From Citrobacter koseri (GTDB lineage: Bacteria > Pseudomonadota > Gammaproteobacteria > Enterobacterales > Enterobacteriaceae), in contig UAVY01000008.1 in the NCBI GenBank assembly GCA_900446925.1, positions 428,876-492,875 on the forward strand: DNA of 64,000 nucleotides, in the 5' to 3' direction. Both the position numbers and the translations under genes were made by a program. The notes under the pieces are model-generated. The model saw only the letters and a list, made by a program, of their open reading frames with translations, searched no databases and had not been told where the DNA came from. Position 1 is the stretch's first letter. Every line of letters begins with the position of its first letter. This document shows, piece by piece, positions 1 through 10,716 of the stretch.

Positions 1-2013
1 GCGCGATGTACAGCGGGTTGGTGCCCAACTGCGGCGCAGACGGCAGCCAGCCCATGCGTTCAGCACGCACGTTGAAGTCGATCAGATGACCGCTGTAGCG
101 GGATTTATCCGCCATTGGCGACAGCAGTTCCTGCGCGGTAACCGTCTCCGTAGCGCCACTGGCTGGAGTGGTTATAGAAATAGGAGGTGCTGTTCATGTG
201 ACGCGCCGGACGCTGCCAGTCAAGAGCAAACGCCAGCGGCTGCCAGCCGGTCTGCGGACGCAGTTTTTCCTGGCCGACATAGTGCGCCCAGCCGCCGCCG
301 CTCTGACCGATACAGCCGCAGAACACCAGCATGTTGATAAGCCCACGATAGTTCATATCGAGGTGATACCAGTGGTTCAGACCGGCGCCAACGATGATCA
401 TTGAACGACCATGCGTCTTATCGGCGTTATCCGCAAATTCACGGGCGATACGGGTGATTTGCGCACGCGGTACGCCGGTTATCTGCTCTGCCCACGCCGG
501 AGTATAGGCTTTAATGTCGTCGTAGCTGGTTGCGCAGTTTTCGTCGTTCAGACCGCGTTCCAGGCCATAGTTCGCCATCGTCAGATCGTAAACGGTAGTC
601 ACCAGCGCGGTGGTTCCGTCCGCCAGTTGCAGGCGTTTCACCGGCAGCTTGTGCAACAGAACGTTTTGCAACTCGACTTTGTTGAAGTGTTCAGTGCCTT
701 CACCGCCAAAGTACGGGAAGCCCACTTCTGCGATATCGTCCTGGCTACCCAGCAGGCTGAGTTGCAGTTCGGTTTCTTCGCCTGACGTACCGTCACGCTG
801 TTCGAGGTTCCATTTGCCTTTCTCGCCCCAGCGGAAGCCAATAGAACCGTTCGGCGCAACCATATCGCCGCGGGTGTTGATGGCAACGGTTTTCCATTCC
901 GGGTTGTTTTCCTGACCCAGCGCGTCAATAAGATCGGCGGCGCGCAGCATACGGCCAGCGGCATAGTAACCGTCGCGTTCTTCAAGCATCACCAACATCG
1001 GCATGTCGGTATAGCGACGGACGTAATCGGTGAAATACTGGCTCGGGTTATCAAGGTGGAATTCACGCAGCATGACGTGGCCCATCGCCAGCGCCATCGC
1101 GGCGTCAGTCCCCTGCTTCGGCGCCAGCCACAGGTCGCACAGCTTGGCGATTTCAGCGTAGTCAGGCGTAACGGCAACTGTTTTGGTGCCTTTGTAACGC
1201 ACTTCAGTAAAGAAGTGGGCATCCGGGGTACGGGTCTGCGGAACGTTAGAGCCCCAGGCGATGATGTAGCTGGAGTTGTACCAGTCAGCGGATTCCGGTA
1301 CGTCCGTCTGCTCGCCCCAGGTCTGCGGAGACGCAGGCGGCAGGTCGCAGTACCAGTCGTAGAAGCTCAGGCAAGTCCCGCCGATCAGAGACAGGTAACG
1401 CGCGCCGGATGCGTAAGAGACCATCGACATTGCCGGAATCGGCGAGAAGCCCGCCACGCGATCGGGACCGTAATTTTTAATGGTATAAACGTTGGATGCC
1501 GCAATCAGTTCGTTTCACTTCCTGCCAGGAAGAACGAACGAAGCCACCACGACCACGCGCTTGTTTGAAGCTTTTTGCTTTATCGGCGTCTTCGATGATG
1601 GAAGCCCAGGCTTCTACCGGATCGCTGTGCAGTTTTTTCGCATCACGCCACATTTTCATCAGGCGCTTACGCATCAGCGGATATTTCAGGCGGTTTGCGC
1701 TGTAGAGATACCAGGAGTAGCTCGCGCCGCGCGGGCAGCCGCGAGGTTCATGGTTCGGCATATCCGGGCGGGTGCGCGGGTAGTCTGTCTGCTGGGTTTC
1801 CCAGGTGACCAGACCGTTTTTCACATAAATTTTCCAGCTGCAAGAGCCGGTACAGTTTACCCCGTGGGTTGAACGCACGACTTTGTCATGCTGCCAACGT
1901 TGGCGGTATCCATCCTCCCAGTCCCGGTTTGTTTCGAGAAGCTGGCCGTGCCCATCGGCAAAGGTTTCGCCCTTCTGTTTGAAGTAGCGAAACCGGTCCA
2001 GGAATTTACTCAT
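1..2013 (-). CDS. narG: Respiratory nitrate reductase alpha subunit NarG (3' part cut by window edge)
   Basis: Catalytic molybdenum subunit of the membrane-bound NarGHI complex, which reduces nitrate to nitrite on the cytoplasmic side with quinol electrons. Roughly the first 670 of about 1,247 residues are present. The start is the ATG at 2013 (MSKFLDRFRYF), and the N-terminal part carries the Fe-S segment VNCTGSCSW. Two single-base duplications break the frame: an extra T in the TTT near 1513 and an extra C near 148. Correcting them restores NarG across both junctions. The gene lies downstream of narK, with a perfect FNR site 92-105 bases before the ATG. Identification is certain; the breaks are probably sequence errors. 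Confidence 0.96.
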
Positions 2014-2104
2014 CGGGTTTCTCCTGTTTGGAGCCTGACGGCTCTCTGATAAATCGACATTGCTGGATTGGCTGTGAAGGTAACGCTCTGAAAGGGCGTC
2101 AGAA

Positions 2105-2118
2105 TTGATAACGATCAA
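2105..2118 (-). promoter_or_regulatory. FNR site of the narGHJI promoter
   Basis: The palindrome TTGATAACGATCAA matches the FNR consensus TTGAT-N4-ATCAA at every defined position. It lies upstream of narG at the spacing expected for a class II (about -41.5) activator site, which would put transcription start near 2070. It predicts anaerobic induction of narG. Confidence 0.85.
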
Positions 2119-2155
2119 GGCAGACGGGGATGAAAATCGGGGGTGTTTTTTGACA

Positions 2156-2268
2156 TACCCCTTAAGGAGGATGATTTTTATTCATTCAACATACTGATTA
2201 ATATGAATATTTTTAAATTCATCCATTATGTAAATGTTAAATTCTTTATAAGTGGGTATTAAGGGGTA
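2156..2268. promoter_or_regulatory. Candidate NarL heptamers upstream of narG
   Basis: Two perfect TACYYMT heptamers lie in the narK-narG gap: TACCCCT at 2156-2162 on the plus strand and its complement at 2262-2268. A 6/7 match lies at 2252-2258. In E. coli, nitrate activation of narG needs NarL bound far upstream (about -200), which fits the distal copies. The rest of the 2014-2406 gap is AT-rich regulatory DNA; the short open frame in it looks like a chance ORF. Confidence 0.55.
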
Positions 2269-2355
2269 TGCCCCCTGCAAGGCATAAATGAACGCCGTTC
2301 TGACAAACCGGCGCTGTTTATTTATAAACAAGTATGTTGTAACTAAAAACAGGCA

Positions 2356-2382
2356 AAAAAAAGCGCGGTCTAACGCCGCGCA
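2356..2382 (-). terminator. Rho-independent terminator after narK
   Basis: Read on the minus strand, a GCGCGG/CCGCGC stem with a 7-base loop is followed by eight T residues. It lies 25 bases beyond the narK stop codon and separates narK from the narG promoter region. Confidence 0.8.
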
Positions 2383-2406
2383 ATGGATAATCAAACAATT
2401 ACTTTT

Positions 2407-3800
2407 TTATTTTTTAGAATGACGTCCGTATACCGCCCAGGTGATGACTACGCAGGCGATATAGAAAATCAGGAACACTTTCATCGCATCGACCGGTGAA
2501 CCGGTTAATGCCAGAGATGTCCCGAATGCTTTCGGAATAAAGAAACCGCCGATTGCGCCAATCGCAGAGATAAAGCCCAATGCGGCTGCGGTATCAGTCG
2601 CGGCTTCACGCAGCGCTTTCTCTTCAGAGCCCCCTTCCGCTTTAACCCTGTCCATCGTCAGCTTGCGGAAAATAACGGAGATCATCTGGAAAGTAGACCC
2701 ACTCCCCAACCCGGCAGTCAGGAACAGTGCCAGGAAGACAACGAAGAAGGCGATAAAGCTGCCGCCCTGGCCGTTAGAAGGCAAGGTCAGGAACAGTAAG
2801 GCGCTGAAAATCGCCATCAGCACAAAGTTAACCAGCGTCACGCGCGTTCCGCCCAGACGGTCGGAAATTGCCCCGCCCGCAGAACGGGCCAGCGCGCCGA
2901 TTAACGGGCCGAAGAAGGCATAATGCAGGATCTGTACTTCCGGGAACTGTGTTTTAGACAGCATCGCAAACCCGGCGGAGAAGCCGATGAATGAACCGAA
3001 CGTCGCCAGATACAGCAGACTCATCATCCACAGGTGCCCACGTTTAAGTACCGGCAACTGATCTTTCAGCGAAGCCTTCGAGGTCGCCAGCTCATTCATA
3101 CCGAACCAGGCGGCCAGGGTGAAAATGGCCAGGAACGGCACCCAAATCCAGGCGGCGTTCGCCAGATACAGCTGCGAACCGTCCGGCTGTTCCACACCGT
3201 GACTGCCAAATACGGCAAAGACAGACAACGAGACCACCAGCGGCGCGACCAGTTGCATAACGCTCACGCCCATGTTGCCTAAACCGCCGTTCAGACCCAG
3301 CGCGCCGCCCTGTTTCTGTTTTGGAAAGAAGAAGCTGATGTTAGCCATGCTGGAGGCAAAGTTCGCGCCGGCAAAACCGCACAGCAGAGAAATCAGAATA
3401 AAGGTGCTAAACGGCGTGGAGGTGTCCTGCACGGCAAAACCTAACCATACGCAAGGAATGACCAGAATCCCGGTGCTGAACGCCGTCCAGCGGCGGCCGC
3501 CAAACAGAGGAACCATAAAGGAGTACGGCACACGCCAGTAATGCGCCAGAAACAGACGGCAAGGCGGTCAGCATGAACAGCTGATCGGTGGTGAAGTTAA
3601 AACCGACCTTCGGTAAATTCACCGCGACAGCGCTGAATAACATCCATACACAAAACGCCAGCAGCAAACAGGGGACGGAAATCCACAGGTTGCGGCTGGC
3701 AACACGATGACCACGCTGTTCCCAGAAAGCGGGATCTTCCGGCCGCCATTCTGTGATTACAGCTCCAGATGCCCCTTTCGGGGGCAGATGAGTGACTCAT
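2407..3800 (-). CDS. narK: Nitrate/nitrite antiporter NarK (frame broken twice)
   Basis: Major-facilitator inner-membrane protein that imports nitrate and exports nitrite during nitrate respiration. It starts at the ATG at 3800 (MSHSSAPER) and ends with the family's usual YGRHSKK. Three overlapping frames together give the whole protein. An extra G near 3776 and an extra G near 3536 (CTGGCG for CTGCG) separate them. The nitrate-signature region (GGLGNMGVSVMQ) and the hydrophobic helices are intact. The gene runs opposite to narX across a shared regulatory region with a perfect FNR site. The two lesions are probably sequence errors, since the rest is conserved to the last residue. Confidence 0.95.
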
Positions 3801-4161
3801 AGACACCTCTGTTACTCGATTCGATGTCTGCCACATTAGGGTTTACAGCCGAGGGTAAGTTGATATAAATCAAAGGAAAAGCCGTCATTATTCGCGGCTA
3901 AAATTATCATGCCCCTTAGTGAGTAGGCTTTGTCGACAAAAAAGATGTGGTTTTTCCACGGTGCTGTATAAACCCTACCCCCCGGCTTCGCGATCCCCTC
4001 CCACCACCAGCAATTAAGAGGTAACTCGTTATAGTATGGGTATACTCCAGGGTATGGCTGAGAATAACGTCACTGTCGAAAACGCCCCTCCGGTGAGCAT
4101 CCCGGCAGAATCGTCATTCATTAAGGTTTCCTGAGCAGGAAGCCTGAAGGAAGAAGTCTAC
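3801..4161. promoter_or_regulatory. Divergent narK/narX control region
   Basis: This 361-base gap holds the promoters of narK (leftward) and narX (rightward). It contains an FNR palindrome at 3860-3873. Several NarL-type heptamers are visible: a perfect TACCCAT on the minus strand at 4036-4042, TACTCCA (6/7) adjoining it at 4043-4049, and C-rich TACCCCC matches near 3977. This agrees with narK being induced by FNR and nitrate-activated NarL in relatives. No gene is seen in it. Confidence 0.7.
3860..3873 (-). promoter_or_regulatory. FNR site of the narK promoter
   Basis: TTGATATAAATCAA is a perfect match to TTGAT-N4-ATCAA, centred about 66 bases upstream of the narK ATG. It predicts anaerobic activation of narK. 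Confidence 0.85.
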
Positions 4162-5959
4162 ATGTTTAAACGTTGTCTCTCTCCACTCACGCTGGTCAAC
4201 CAACTGGCGCTTATTGTTCTCCTGTCCACCGCTATCGGTGTGGCGGGCATGGCTATCTCTGGCTGGCTGGTTCAGGGCGTACAAGGCAGCGCCCATGCGA
4301 TCAACAAGGCCGGTTCGCTGCGTATGCAGAGCTATCGCCTGCTGGCAGCAGTGCCGCTGAGCGCCCACGACCAAAAGCTGCTGGATGAGATGAAACAGAC
4401 GGGCGTTCAGCCCTGAACTGACCCGCGCTGCGGAACGCGACGGGCAACAAGAGCAGCTTCGCGCACTACAGGACTACTGGCATACGGAACTGGCGCCTGG
4501 GCTGCAACGCGCGCAGGACAGAAACGCCGTTGCCGGCGATGTTATGCGTTTTGTCACCGGTCTGGATCGGTTAGTCACCGCCTTTGATCACACGACCGAG
4601 CTGCGCATTGAGCGCGTGGTGATGGTGCATCGGTTAATGGCCATCTTTATGGCGCTGCTGTTCGTCTTTACGATCATCTGGCTACGGGCGCGCCTGCTGC
4701 AACCGTGGAAACAACTGCTTTCGATGGCGCGAGCCGTCAGCCAGCGCGACTTCACCCAGCGGGCGCATATCAGCGGGCGCAATGAGATGGCGATGTTAGG
4801 CTCAGCGCTCAACAACATGTCGGAAGAGCTGGCCGAAAGTTACGCCGTACTGGAACAACGCGTGCAGGAAAAGACGGCCGGGCTGGAGCATAAAAACCAG
4901 ATCCTCTCATTCCTGTGGCAGGCCAACCGCCGCCTGCATTCCCAGGTGCCGCTGTGCGAGCGCCTCTCCCCGGTGCTGAACGGCCTGCAAAACCTGACGC
5001 TGCTGCACGATATTGAACTGCGGGTTTATGACCTGGAAGATGAAGATAATCATCAGGAGTTCACCTGCCAGTCCGACAGCAGTTGTGATGACAAAGGGTG
5101 CCACCTCTGCCCGCGCGGCGCGCTGCCCGCGATCAACGGCGGCACCACGCTGAAATGGCGACTTACCGATGCCCATACGCAATACGGCATTCTGCTGGCG
5201 ACGCTGCCGCACGGGCGCCATCTGAGTCACGATCAGCAGCAGATGATTGATACGCTGGTCGAGCAATTGACCGCTACGCTGGCGCTGGACAGAAATCAGG
5301 AACGCCAGCAACAGTTGATTGTGATGGAAGAGCGTGCCACCATTGCCCGCGAACTTCATGATTCTATTGCACAATCGCTCTCCTGCATGAAGATGCAGGT
5401 CAGCTGTCTGCAAATGCAGGGCGCGACGTTGCCGGAAAGCAGCCGCGAGTTGCTCAGCCAGATCCGCAACGAACTGAATACCTCCTGGGTACAGCTACGT
5501 GAACTGTTAACCACCTTCCGGTTACAGTTGACCGAACCCGGCCTGCGGCCTGCGCTGGAGGCGAGCTGTCAGGAATATAGCGCCCGATTTGGTTTTACGG
5601 TGAAGCTGGATTATCAGCTCCCGCCGCGACGGGTGCCGTCGCATCAGGCTATCCACCTGTTGCAAATTGCCCGCGAAGCGTTAAGTAACGCCCTCAAGCA
5701 TTCCCATGCCGATGAGGTGGCCGTCGCCGTGGTGCAAAATGGCAATCAGGTCAAACTGACAGTAAAAGACAACGGCTGCGGCGTACCAGAAAACGCCGAG
5801 CGCAGTAACCATTATGGCATGATTATTATGCGTGACCGCGCGCAGAGCCTGCGTGGCGATTGTCGTGTACGCCGTCGTGAGACGGGCGGTACGGAAGTTG
5901 CTGTCACCTTTATTCCCGAAACAAACTTCACAGAAGTCCAAGGAGATACCCATGAGTAA
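4162..5959 (+). CDS. narX: Nitrate/nitrite sensor kinase NarX (one frameshift)
   Basis: Inner-membrane histidine kinase that senses periplasmic nitrate and nitrite and phosphorylates NarL. It has a first transmembrane helix (residues about 15-37), the ligand-binding P-box ([14 protein letters not shown]), a second helix, HAMP, the Cys-rich central module ([15 protein letters not shown]), the H-box ([11 protein letters not shown]) and the ATPase domain (NGCGVPE). One extra G near 4402 (ACGGGCG for ACGGCG) stops the frame after 84 codons. Removing it gives 598 residues, exactly the E. coli length. The stop overlaps the narL start by 8 bases, so the pair is co-translated. Confidence 0.96.
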
Positions 5960-6602
5960 TCAGGAACCGGCTACCATCCTGCTGATCGACGATCATCCGA
6001 TGTTACGGACCGGTGTTAAACAGCTTGTCAGCATGGCGCCCGATATTAGCGTGATCGGCGAAGCCAGTAATGGCGAGCAGGGTATTGAGCTGGCAGAGTC
6101 TCTTGATCCCGATCTGATCCTGCTGGATCTGAACATGCCGGGCATGAACGGTCTGGAAACCCTGGATAAGCTGCGTGAGAAATCACTGTCAGGCCGTATC
6201 GTGGTATTCAGCGTGTCCAATCATGAAGAAGACGTGGTGACGGCGCTGAAGCGCGGCGCAGACGGCTATCTGTTAAAAGATATGGAGCCGGAAGATCTGC
6301 TGAAAGCCTTACAGCAAGCGGCCGCTGGCGAAATGGTGCTGAGCGAAGCGTTAACGCCGGTTCTGGCCGCCAGCCTGCGGGCAAACCGCGCGACCTCTGA
6401 CCGCGACGTGACCCAACTGACGCCGCGCGAACGCGATATCCTGAAGCTGATCGCCCAGGGACTGCCGAATAAAATGATCGCCCGCCGCCTGGATATCACC
6501 GAGAGTACGGTCAAAGTGCATGTGAAACATATGCTGAAGAAGATGAAGCTGAAGTCACGCGTCGAAGCGGCGGTATGGGTGCATCAGGAACGCATCTTCT
6601 GA
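5952..6602 (+). CDS. narL: Nitrate/nitrite response regulator NarL
   Basis: Two-domain response regulator, 216 residues, intact. The receiver domain has the acidic pair DD at 13-14 and the phosphorylated Asp59 in LLDLNMPG. The C-terminal LuxR-type helix-turn-helix begins at LTPRERDIL. The start is the ATG at 5952, inside the narX stop region and preceded by an AGGAG ribosome site. A longer upstream frame is only narX read out of frame. Phosphorylated by NarX, NarL activates narG and narK through the heptamers seen upstream of both. Confidence 0.98.
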   Translation: MSNQEPATILLIDDHPMLRTGVKQLVSMAPDISVIGEASNGEQGIELAESLDPDLILLDLNMPGMNGLETLDKLREKSLSGRIVVFSVSNHEEDVVTALKRGADGYLLKDMEPEDLLKALQQAAAGEMVLSEALTPVLAASLRANRATSDRDVTQLTPRERDILKLIAQGLPNKMIARRLDITESTVKVHVKHMLKKMKLKSRVEAAVWVHQERIF

Positions 6603-8048
6603 TTACTCCTCCGGGAGCAGCTTCCAGCGCGGATCGTTATCGGGCATCGCCATAAACGGTTCAGTCAGTGATAGCGTGATCTCATTGGAGGAGACACGCT
6701 GGCCCTGCTCATCTTCAACAACGACCGACAGCCGCCAGCGATTTGTCACCCCTTCGCTGCTGTCCCAGGCCGGCATGATAATGGTCCAGCCCTCTGCGCT
6801 GTCCGCCTTCGCTCCTGCCGTCAGGCTCAGCGCCTGCGTATCGCCCTGCCACGTTACATGACGAACGCCATGCCGACTGCGAATCTGCACCTTCAGCGGC
6901 ACCGTCTCGCCAGGCTGGAGATCCCACGGCGGCGTCGCCAGAAAAACAGTGAGCGTTTTACGCTGACGGTACTCCATCGTCGGGAGATTATTGCGCTGCG
7001 GGTTATCATAGCGACTACCGCGCAACGACTGACTCTCCGCCACCTCGCTGGCCGACAGCTGTTTGTTCAGCGGCACGCCAAAACGGTAGTTCAGGTTCAA
7101 CCCCAGATTATTCTGGCTCACCCCGCTCTCGCCCTGTTTATGTTGCGCCGTCACCGTCACCAGCGGCACCGGCGTGTAATTAAGCCCCAGTTTTACCGCT
7201 ACCGGATTATGGTATCCCGTGCCTGAGTCAAACAGATCCACCCGTTCGCCGAAATACTGTTCCACGCTGACGCTGGTGTTGAGGTGTTGATAAAACGGCA
7301 TGCGCATCTGCGCGGTAACATCGTAGCCGCGCGCCATACGCTGCTCTAAGGCGGTGGTCTGTTCATGCCAGGAAGCGAAAGGCTGGTAGTAATTGGCGGA
7401 TAATCGCAGGTATTCGCCCCACGCTTCCGCGCCAAATCCCGCCCGTTGCAGATTCTCATCCAGCAGGTTGTCATAAAAAGTGTTGTACCCTAACAGCCAG
7501 CCGTCGCGCGCCCAGCGTTGGCCGATGCCGACATTACTGACCAGGCCATCGTCCTGCTGAGTCAGCCCGAGTTGACTCCAGGTCAGATACCGCGTGTTGT
7601 CCTGCCAGGGAATAAACCAGCCCCCACGACTGCCGGTAAAGCTCCCTTCGTTATCAATCCTGAGATCGACACTCGCATTCCCCCAGGGCGAAAGCCAGGA
7701 CTCCAGTTGATGATTCACCTGTTCACTCACGGCGTCCCGCACCTGGCCAAACGCAAACTGACGCGCCTGCTCGCCGGTATCCAGCCCATTGTCGGTCATG
7801 CTCGCTTCGCCAAAGGCTTTCACCATCTCAGCAAACTGTTTTTCACCTTCGTGTGACTCAGGCGTCATGCCCAAATCAGGCAAACCATCCTGGTTGTTAT
7901 CGAAGGGATTTTCCGCCTGTTGAATAAACGAGGATTGCGCGCTGGCAGTACCGCCTGCCAGCAGCAAGAGTATGCAAAGGGAAAGAGGGCGATAAACAAT
8001 ACGGCTCAAATTGTCAGCTGCTTTTACATTAAACGAATGAAATCTCAC
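6603..8048 (-). CDS. ychO: Invasin/intimin-like outer-membrane protein YchO
   Basis: 481 residues, intact. An N-terminal signal peptide (hydrophobic CILLLLAGGTASAQ, cleavage after AQ) is followed by an inverse-autotransporter beta-barrel of the intimin/invasin type (GYNTFYDNLL, QHKQGESG and repeated amphipathic strands) and a C-terminal Ig-like region. It faces narL tail to tail, as in E. coli, where the gene was also called ychP. Its cellular role is not well defined. The chosen start gives about 17 residues more than the E. coli annotation; a later start near the signal peptide is possible. Confidence 0.9.
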   Translation of the reverse strand: MRFHSFNVKAADNLSRIVYRPLSLCILLLLAGGTASAQSSFIQQAENPFDNNQDGLPDLGMTPESHEGEKQFAEMVKAFGEASMTDNGLDTGEQARQFAFGQVRDAVSEQVNHQLESWLSPWGNASVDLRIDNEGSFTGSRGGWFIPWQDNTRYLTWSQLGLTQQDDGLVSNVGIGQRWARDGWLLGYNTFYDNLLDENLQRAGFGAEAWGEYLRLSANYYQPFASWHEQTTALEQRMARGYDVTAQMRMPFYQHLNTSVSVEQYFGERVDLFDSGTGYHNPVAVKLGLNYTPVPLVTVTAQHKQGESGVSQNNLGLNLNYRFGVPLNKQLSASEVAESQSLRGSRYDNPQRNNLPTMEYRQRKTLTVFLATPPWDLQPGETVPLKVQIRSRHGVRHVTWQGDTQALSLTAGAKADSAEGWTIIMPAWDSSEGVTNRWRLSVVVEDEQGQRVSSNEITLSLTEPFMAMPDNDPRWKLLPEE

Positions 8049-8103
8049 ACTTAACTAAAACCATAACGTTTCCATCCGCGTTTTGCAGCCCTTTATCGCA
8101 TTT

Positions 8104-10716
8104 TCAGGAGAATCCCAGGCTTCCGGCGGATGCCGTTTGCGCCAGCAGCGCTTTCAGCTCCGGTACGCATGAGCCGCAGTTGGTGCCGCAGCGTAATGTT
8201 TTGCCCAGCGCCTGAACGGAGTCGCACCCTTGTGCGATAGCCTGCTGAATAGCACACTCCCCCACGCTAAAGCAGCTACAGATAATGCGTCCCTGGTCGG
8301 GTATCCCGCCGCCCGGTTTGCCACTCAACAGGCCATGCCGTTCAGGGGCGTTTTCCGGCGGATGGCGGAACGCGGCAATCACCGCCGCATCGTCTGTTTC
8401 GGGTTTTATCGCATCTGACCAGAACCCCAGCATTAATTGTCCCGTCTGCCAGGCCAGAATATTCAGCCCCTGCGGCGTCTGCGAGGTCTGCAATTGCCAG
8501 CGCTGTTCGCGGCACATCGCCAGCAACCAGTCGCGATCGTCACGATCGCTTGCGAGGGTGAAACGCGCCACGCCTTCCGCCGCTTTACGCCACCAGTGAA
8601 CAAAAGGAGGAAAGGTTATCTCTTCGCGGATGAACAGCTCCCCCTGCCAGCGCGGCTGCCACGGCGTGATGCGCACCGCCGTTTGTTTACTCTCCGGCTG
8701 CCCTGATTGAGGATCGCAGACGGGCGCGACCAGCGCATTCACCCTTCCCTGACGGGCAAAGCGATTATTCCAGTGCATCGGCGTAAACGCCGTCCCTTCC
8801 CGCAAGCCGGCCTGAATCACCACTCTGGCGACCATTACCCCACGCGAAGAGCTGATACGGCCAAATGCGCCATCCACCAGGTGAAAACGGGCGGCATCGG
8901 ACGGTGAAACCTCAACAATCGGTTCGCTAATGTGCTGCATAAGCCGAACCACCGTTCCGGTTCGGGTCATGGTGTGCCACTGATCGCGCAGGCGGCCGCT
9001 GTTTAAAATAAGCGGATAGAGTGCGTCACAGCGCGTTCTCATGCCCTCCGGCTCAACGGGCACCAGCCGCAGACGCTTATTGCGATGCCAGCCGCGAGCC
9101 AGGTCCAGCGCTCCGTGGTGACGGCTGACCGGCCAGCGGACAGGCGCCATTTCATCCCACGCCGCGCGGTTCAGATCCGCCAGCGCGCCAATATCAAACG
9201 CGCGGTCGCCGTCATTCTCAAACCCCGACAGCGCAGCGTGTTCCCGAAAGACATCCCCACGCATCCTGCCAGGCGAATGCCTCGCCAAAGCCGAGTTGTT
9301 TCGCCATCTGCGCGACAATCCACCAGTCTGCTCTGGCCTCGCCGGGGCGGTTAAAAATGCGCGCTGACGCGAGATGCGCCGTTCAGAGTTGGTGACGGTG
9401 CCGTTTTTCTCCCCCCAGGCCAGCGCCGGAAACCGGATATGCGCCAGTCGACTGGTATCGGTATCGGCTACCACCTCCGAGACAATGACCAACGGGCAGG
9501 CAGACAGCGCCTGACAGACGGCATGAGTGTCCGGCAGCGATACCGCCGGATTCGTGCCCATGATCCACACCGCCTTCACCTCGCCGCGCGCGATAGCGTC
9601 GAACAGATCCACCGCCATCAACCCCGGCGTCTGCGCCAGCCGCTCCGTGCCCCAGAAACGGGCAACCCGCGACAGATCCTGCGGCTCAAAATTCATGTGC
9701 GCCGCCAGCTGTGTCGCCAGCCCGCCGACTTCACGCCCTCCCATCGCATTTGGCTGTCCGGTCAGCGAAAAGGGCCCGCAGCCTTCCCGCCCGTATTTAC
9801 CGCTGGCAAGGTGTACGTTAATGATCGCGTTGCATTTATCACTGCCGCTGGCGGACTGGTTAATCCCCATCGTGTAAAGGGTGATTGCGCGCGGCGCGGT
9901 CAGAAAACCATCATAAAACCGGCGGATTTCCGCGGGTTCCAGACCACAAAATTGCGCGACTCGCTCAACAGGCCAGCGACTGGCGCGGGCAAACGCCGCC
10001 TGCGCATCATCAAAATCGACGTCATATTCTTCGCTTGTCGCGATGGCGTGCAGCAGCCCGACAAACAGCCCGCCATCGCTGCCGGGCGTCAGGGCAAGGT
10101 GCATATCCGCAATATCACAGGTGGCGGTGCGCCGGGGATCAATCACCACCACTTTCATGGACGGGTTCTCTTTTCGCGCCTGCACCAGGCGCTGATAGAG
10201 CACCGGATGCGTCCACGCCGCGTTCGAGCCGACCAGAATCACCAGATCGCTGCGCTCTATATCTTCGTAGCTGCATGGCACCACATCCGCGCCAAACGCG
10301 CGTTTGTAGCCCGTAACGGCTGACGACATGCACAGGCGCGAATTGGTATCGATATTGGCCGCACCGATGAATCCCTTCATCAGTTTATTCGCCGCATAGT
10401 AGTCTTCCGTCAGCAGTTGTCCCGAGGCGTAGAAAGCCACCGACGTTGGGCCATATTGCGCGATGATGCTGCGCAGGCGCTCGCCCGCCGTGTTCAGCGC
10501 CTGCTGCCAGCTTACCGTTTCACCGTTAACCTGCGGGTGTAATAACCGTCCGGTCAGTCCGGTGGTTTCTCCCAGCGCAGCGCCTTTCACACACAGTCGC
10601 CCAAAATTAGCCGGGTGATCGGGATCGCCCTGAACCGTGACGCCCTGTTCGCTGACGCGGGCGATCACCCCACAGCCGACACCGCAGTAAGGGCACGTTG
10701 TCCGGGTTTCATTCAT
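8104..10716 (-). CDS. nasA: Assimilatory nitrate reductase catalytic subunit NasA (37 residues out of frame)
   Basis: Cytoplasmic molybdopterin enzyme reducing nitrate to nitrite for nitrogen assimilation. It has an N-terminal [4Fe-4S] site (CPYCGVGCGV), long molybdopterin domains, and a C-terminal BFD-like [2Fe-2S] site (CSCFSVGECAI with CGTNCGSC) typical of the Klebsiella enzyme. The start is the ATG at 10716, which overlaps the nasB stop (ATGA). The frame is open, 870 residues, but a G missing near 9344 and an extra G near 9255 put about 30-37 residues in the wrong frame between them. Restored, that segment reads through to WDVFREHAALSG. NasA is the last gene of the nas operon. Confidence 0.93.
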   Translation of the reverse strand: MNETRTTCPYCGVGCGVIARVSEQGVTVQGDPDHPANFGRLCVKGAALGETTGLTGRLLHPQVNGETVSWQQALNTAGERLRSIIAQYGPTSVAFYASGQLLTEDYYAANKLMKGFIGAANIDTNSRLCMSSAVTGYKRAFGADVVPCSYEDIERSDLVILVGSNAAWTHPVLYQRLVQARKENPSMKVVVIDPRRTATCDIADMHLALTPGSDGGLFVGLLHAIATSEEYDVDFDDAQAAFARASRWPVERVAQFCGLEPAEIRRFYDGFLTAPRAITLYTMGINQSASGSDKCNAIINVHLASGKYGREGCGPFSLTGQPNAMGGREVGGLATQLAAHMNFEPQDLSRVARFWGTERLAQTPGLMAVDLFDAIARGEVKAVWIMGTNPAVSLPDTHAVCQALSACPLVIVSEVVADTDTSRLAHIRFPALAWGEKNGTVTNSERRISRQRAFLTAPARPEQTGGLSRRWRNNSALARHSPGRMRGDVFREHAALSGFENDGDRAFDIGALADLNRAAWDEMAPVRWPVSRHHGALDLARGWHRNKRLRLVPVEPEGMRTRCDALYPLILNSGRLRDQWHTMTRTGTVVRLMQHISEPIVEVSPSDAARFHLVDGAFGRISSSRGVMVARVVIQAGLREGTAFTPMHWNNRFARQGRVNALVAPVCDPQSGQPESKQTAVRITPWQPRWQGELFIREEITFPPFVHWWRKAAEGVARFTLASDRDDRDWLLAMCREQRWQLQTSQTPQGLNILAWQTGQLMLGFWSDAIKPETDDAAVIAAFRHPPENAPERHGLLSGKPGGGIPDQGRIICSCFSVGECAIQQAIAQGCDSVQALGKTLRCGTNCGSCVPELKALLAQTASAGSLGFS

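Noticed and set aside
2182..2394. Open frame of 70 codons in the narK-narG gap
   Set aside because: It overlaps the narK terminator and the NarL-site region, has no ribosome site and no family resemblance.
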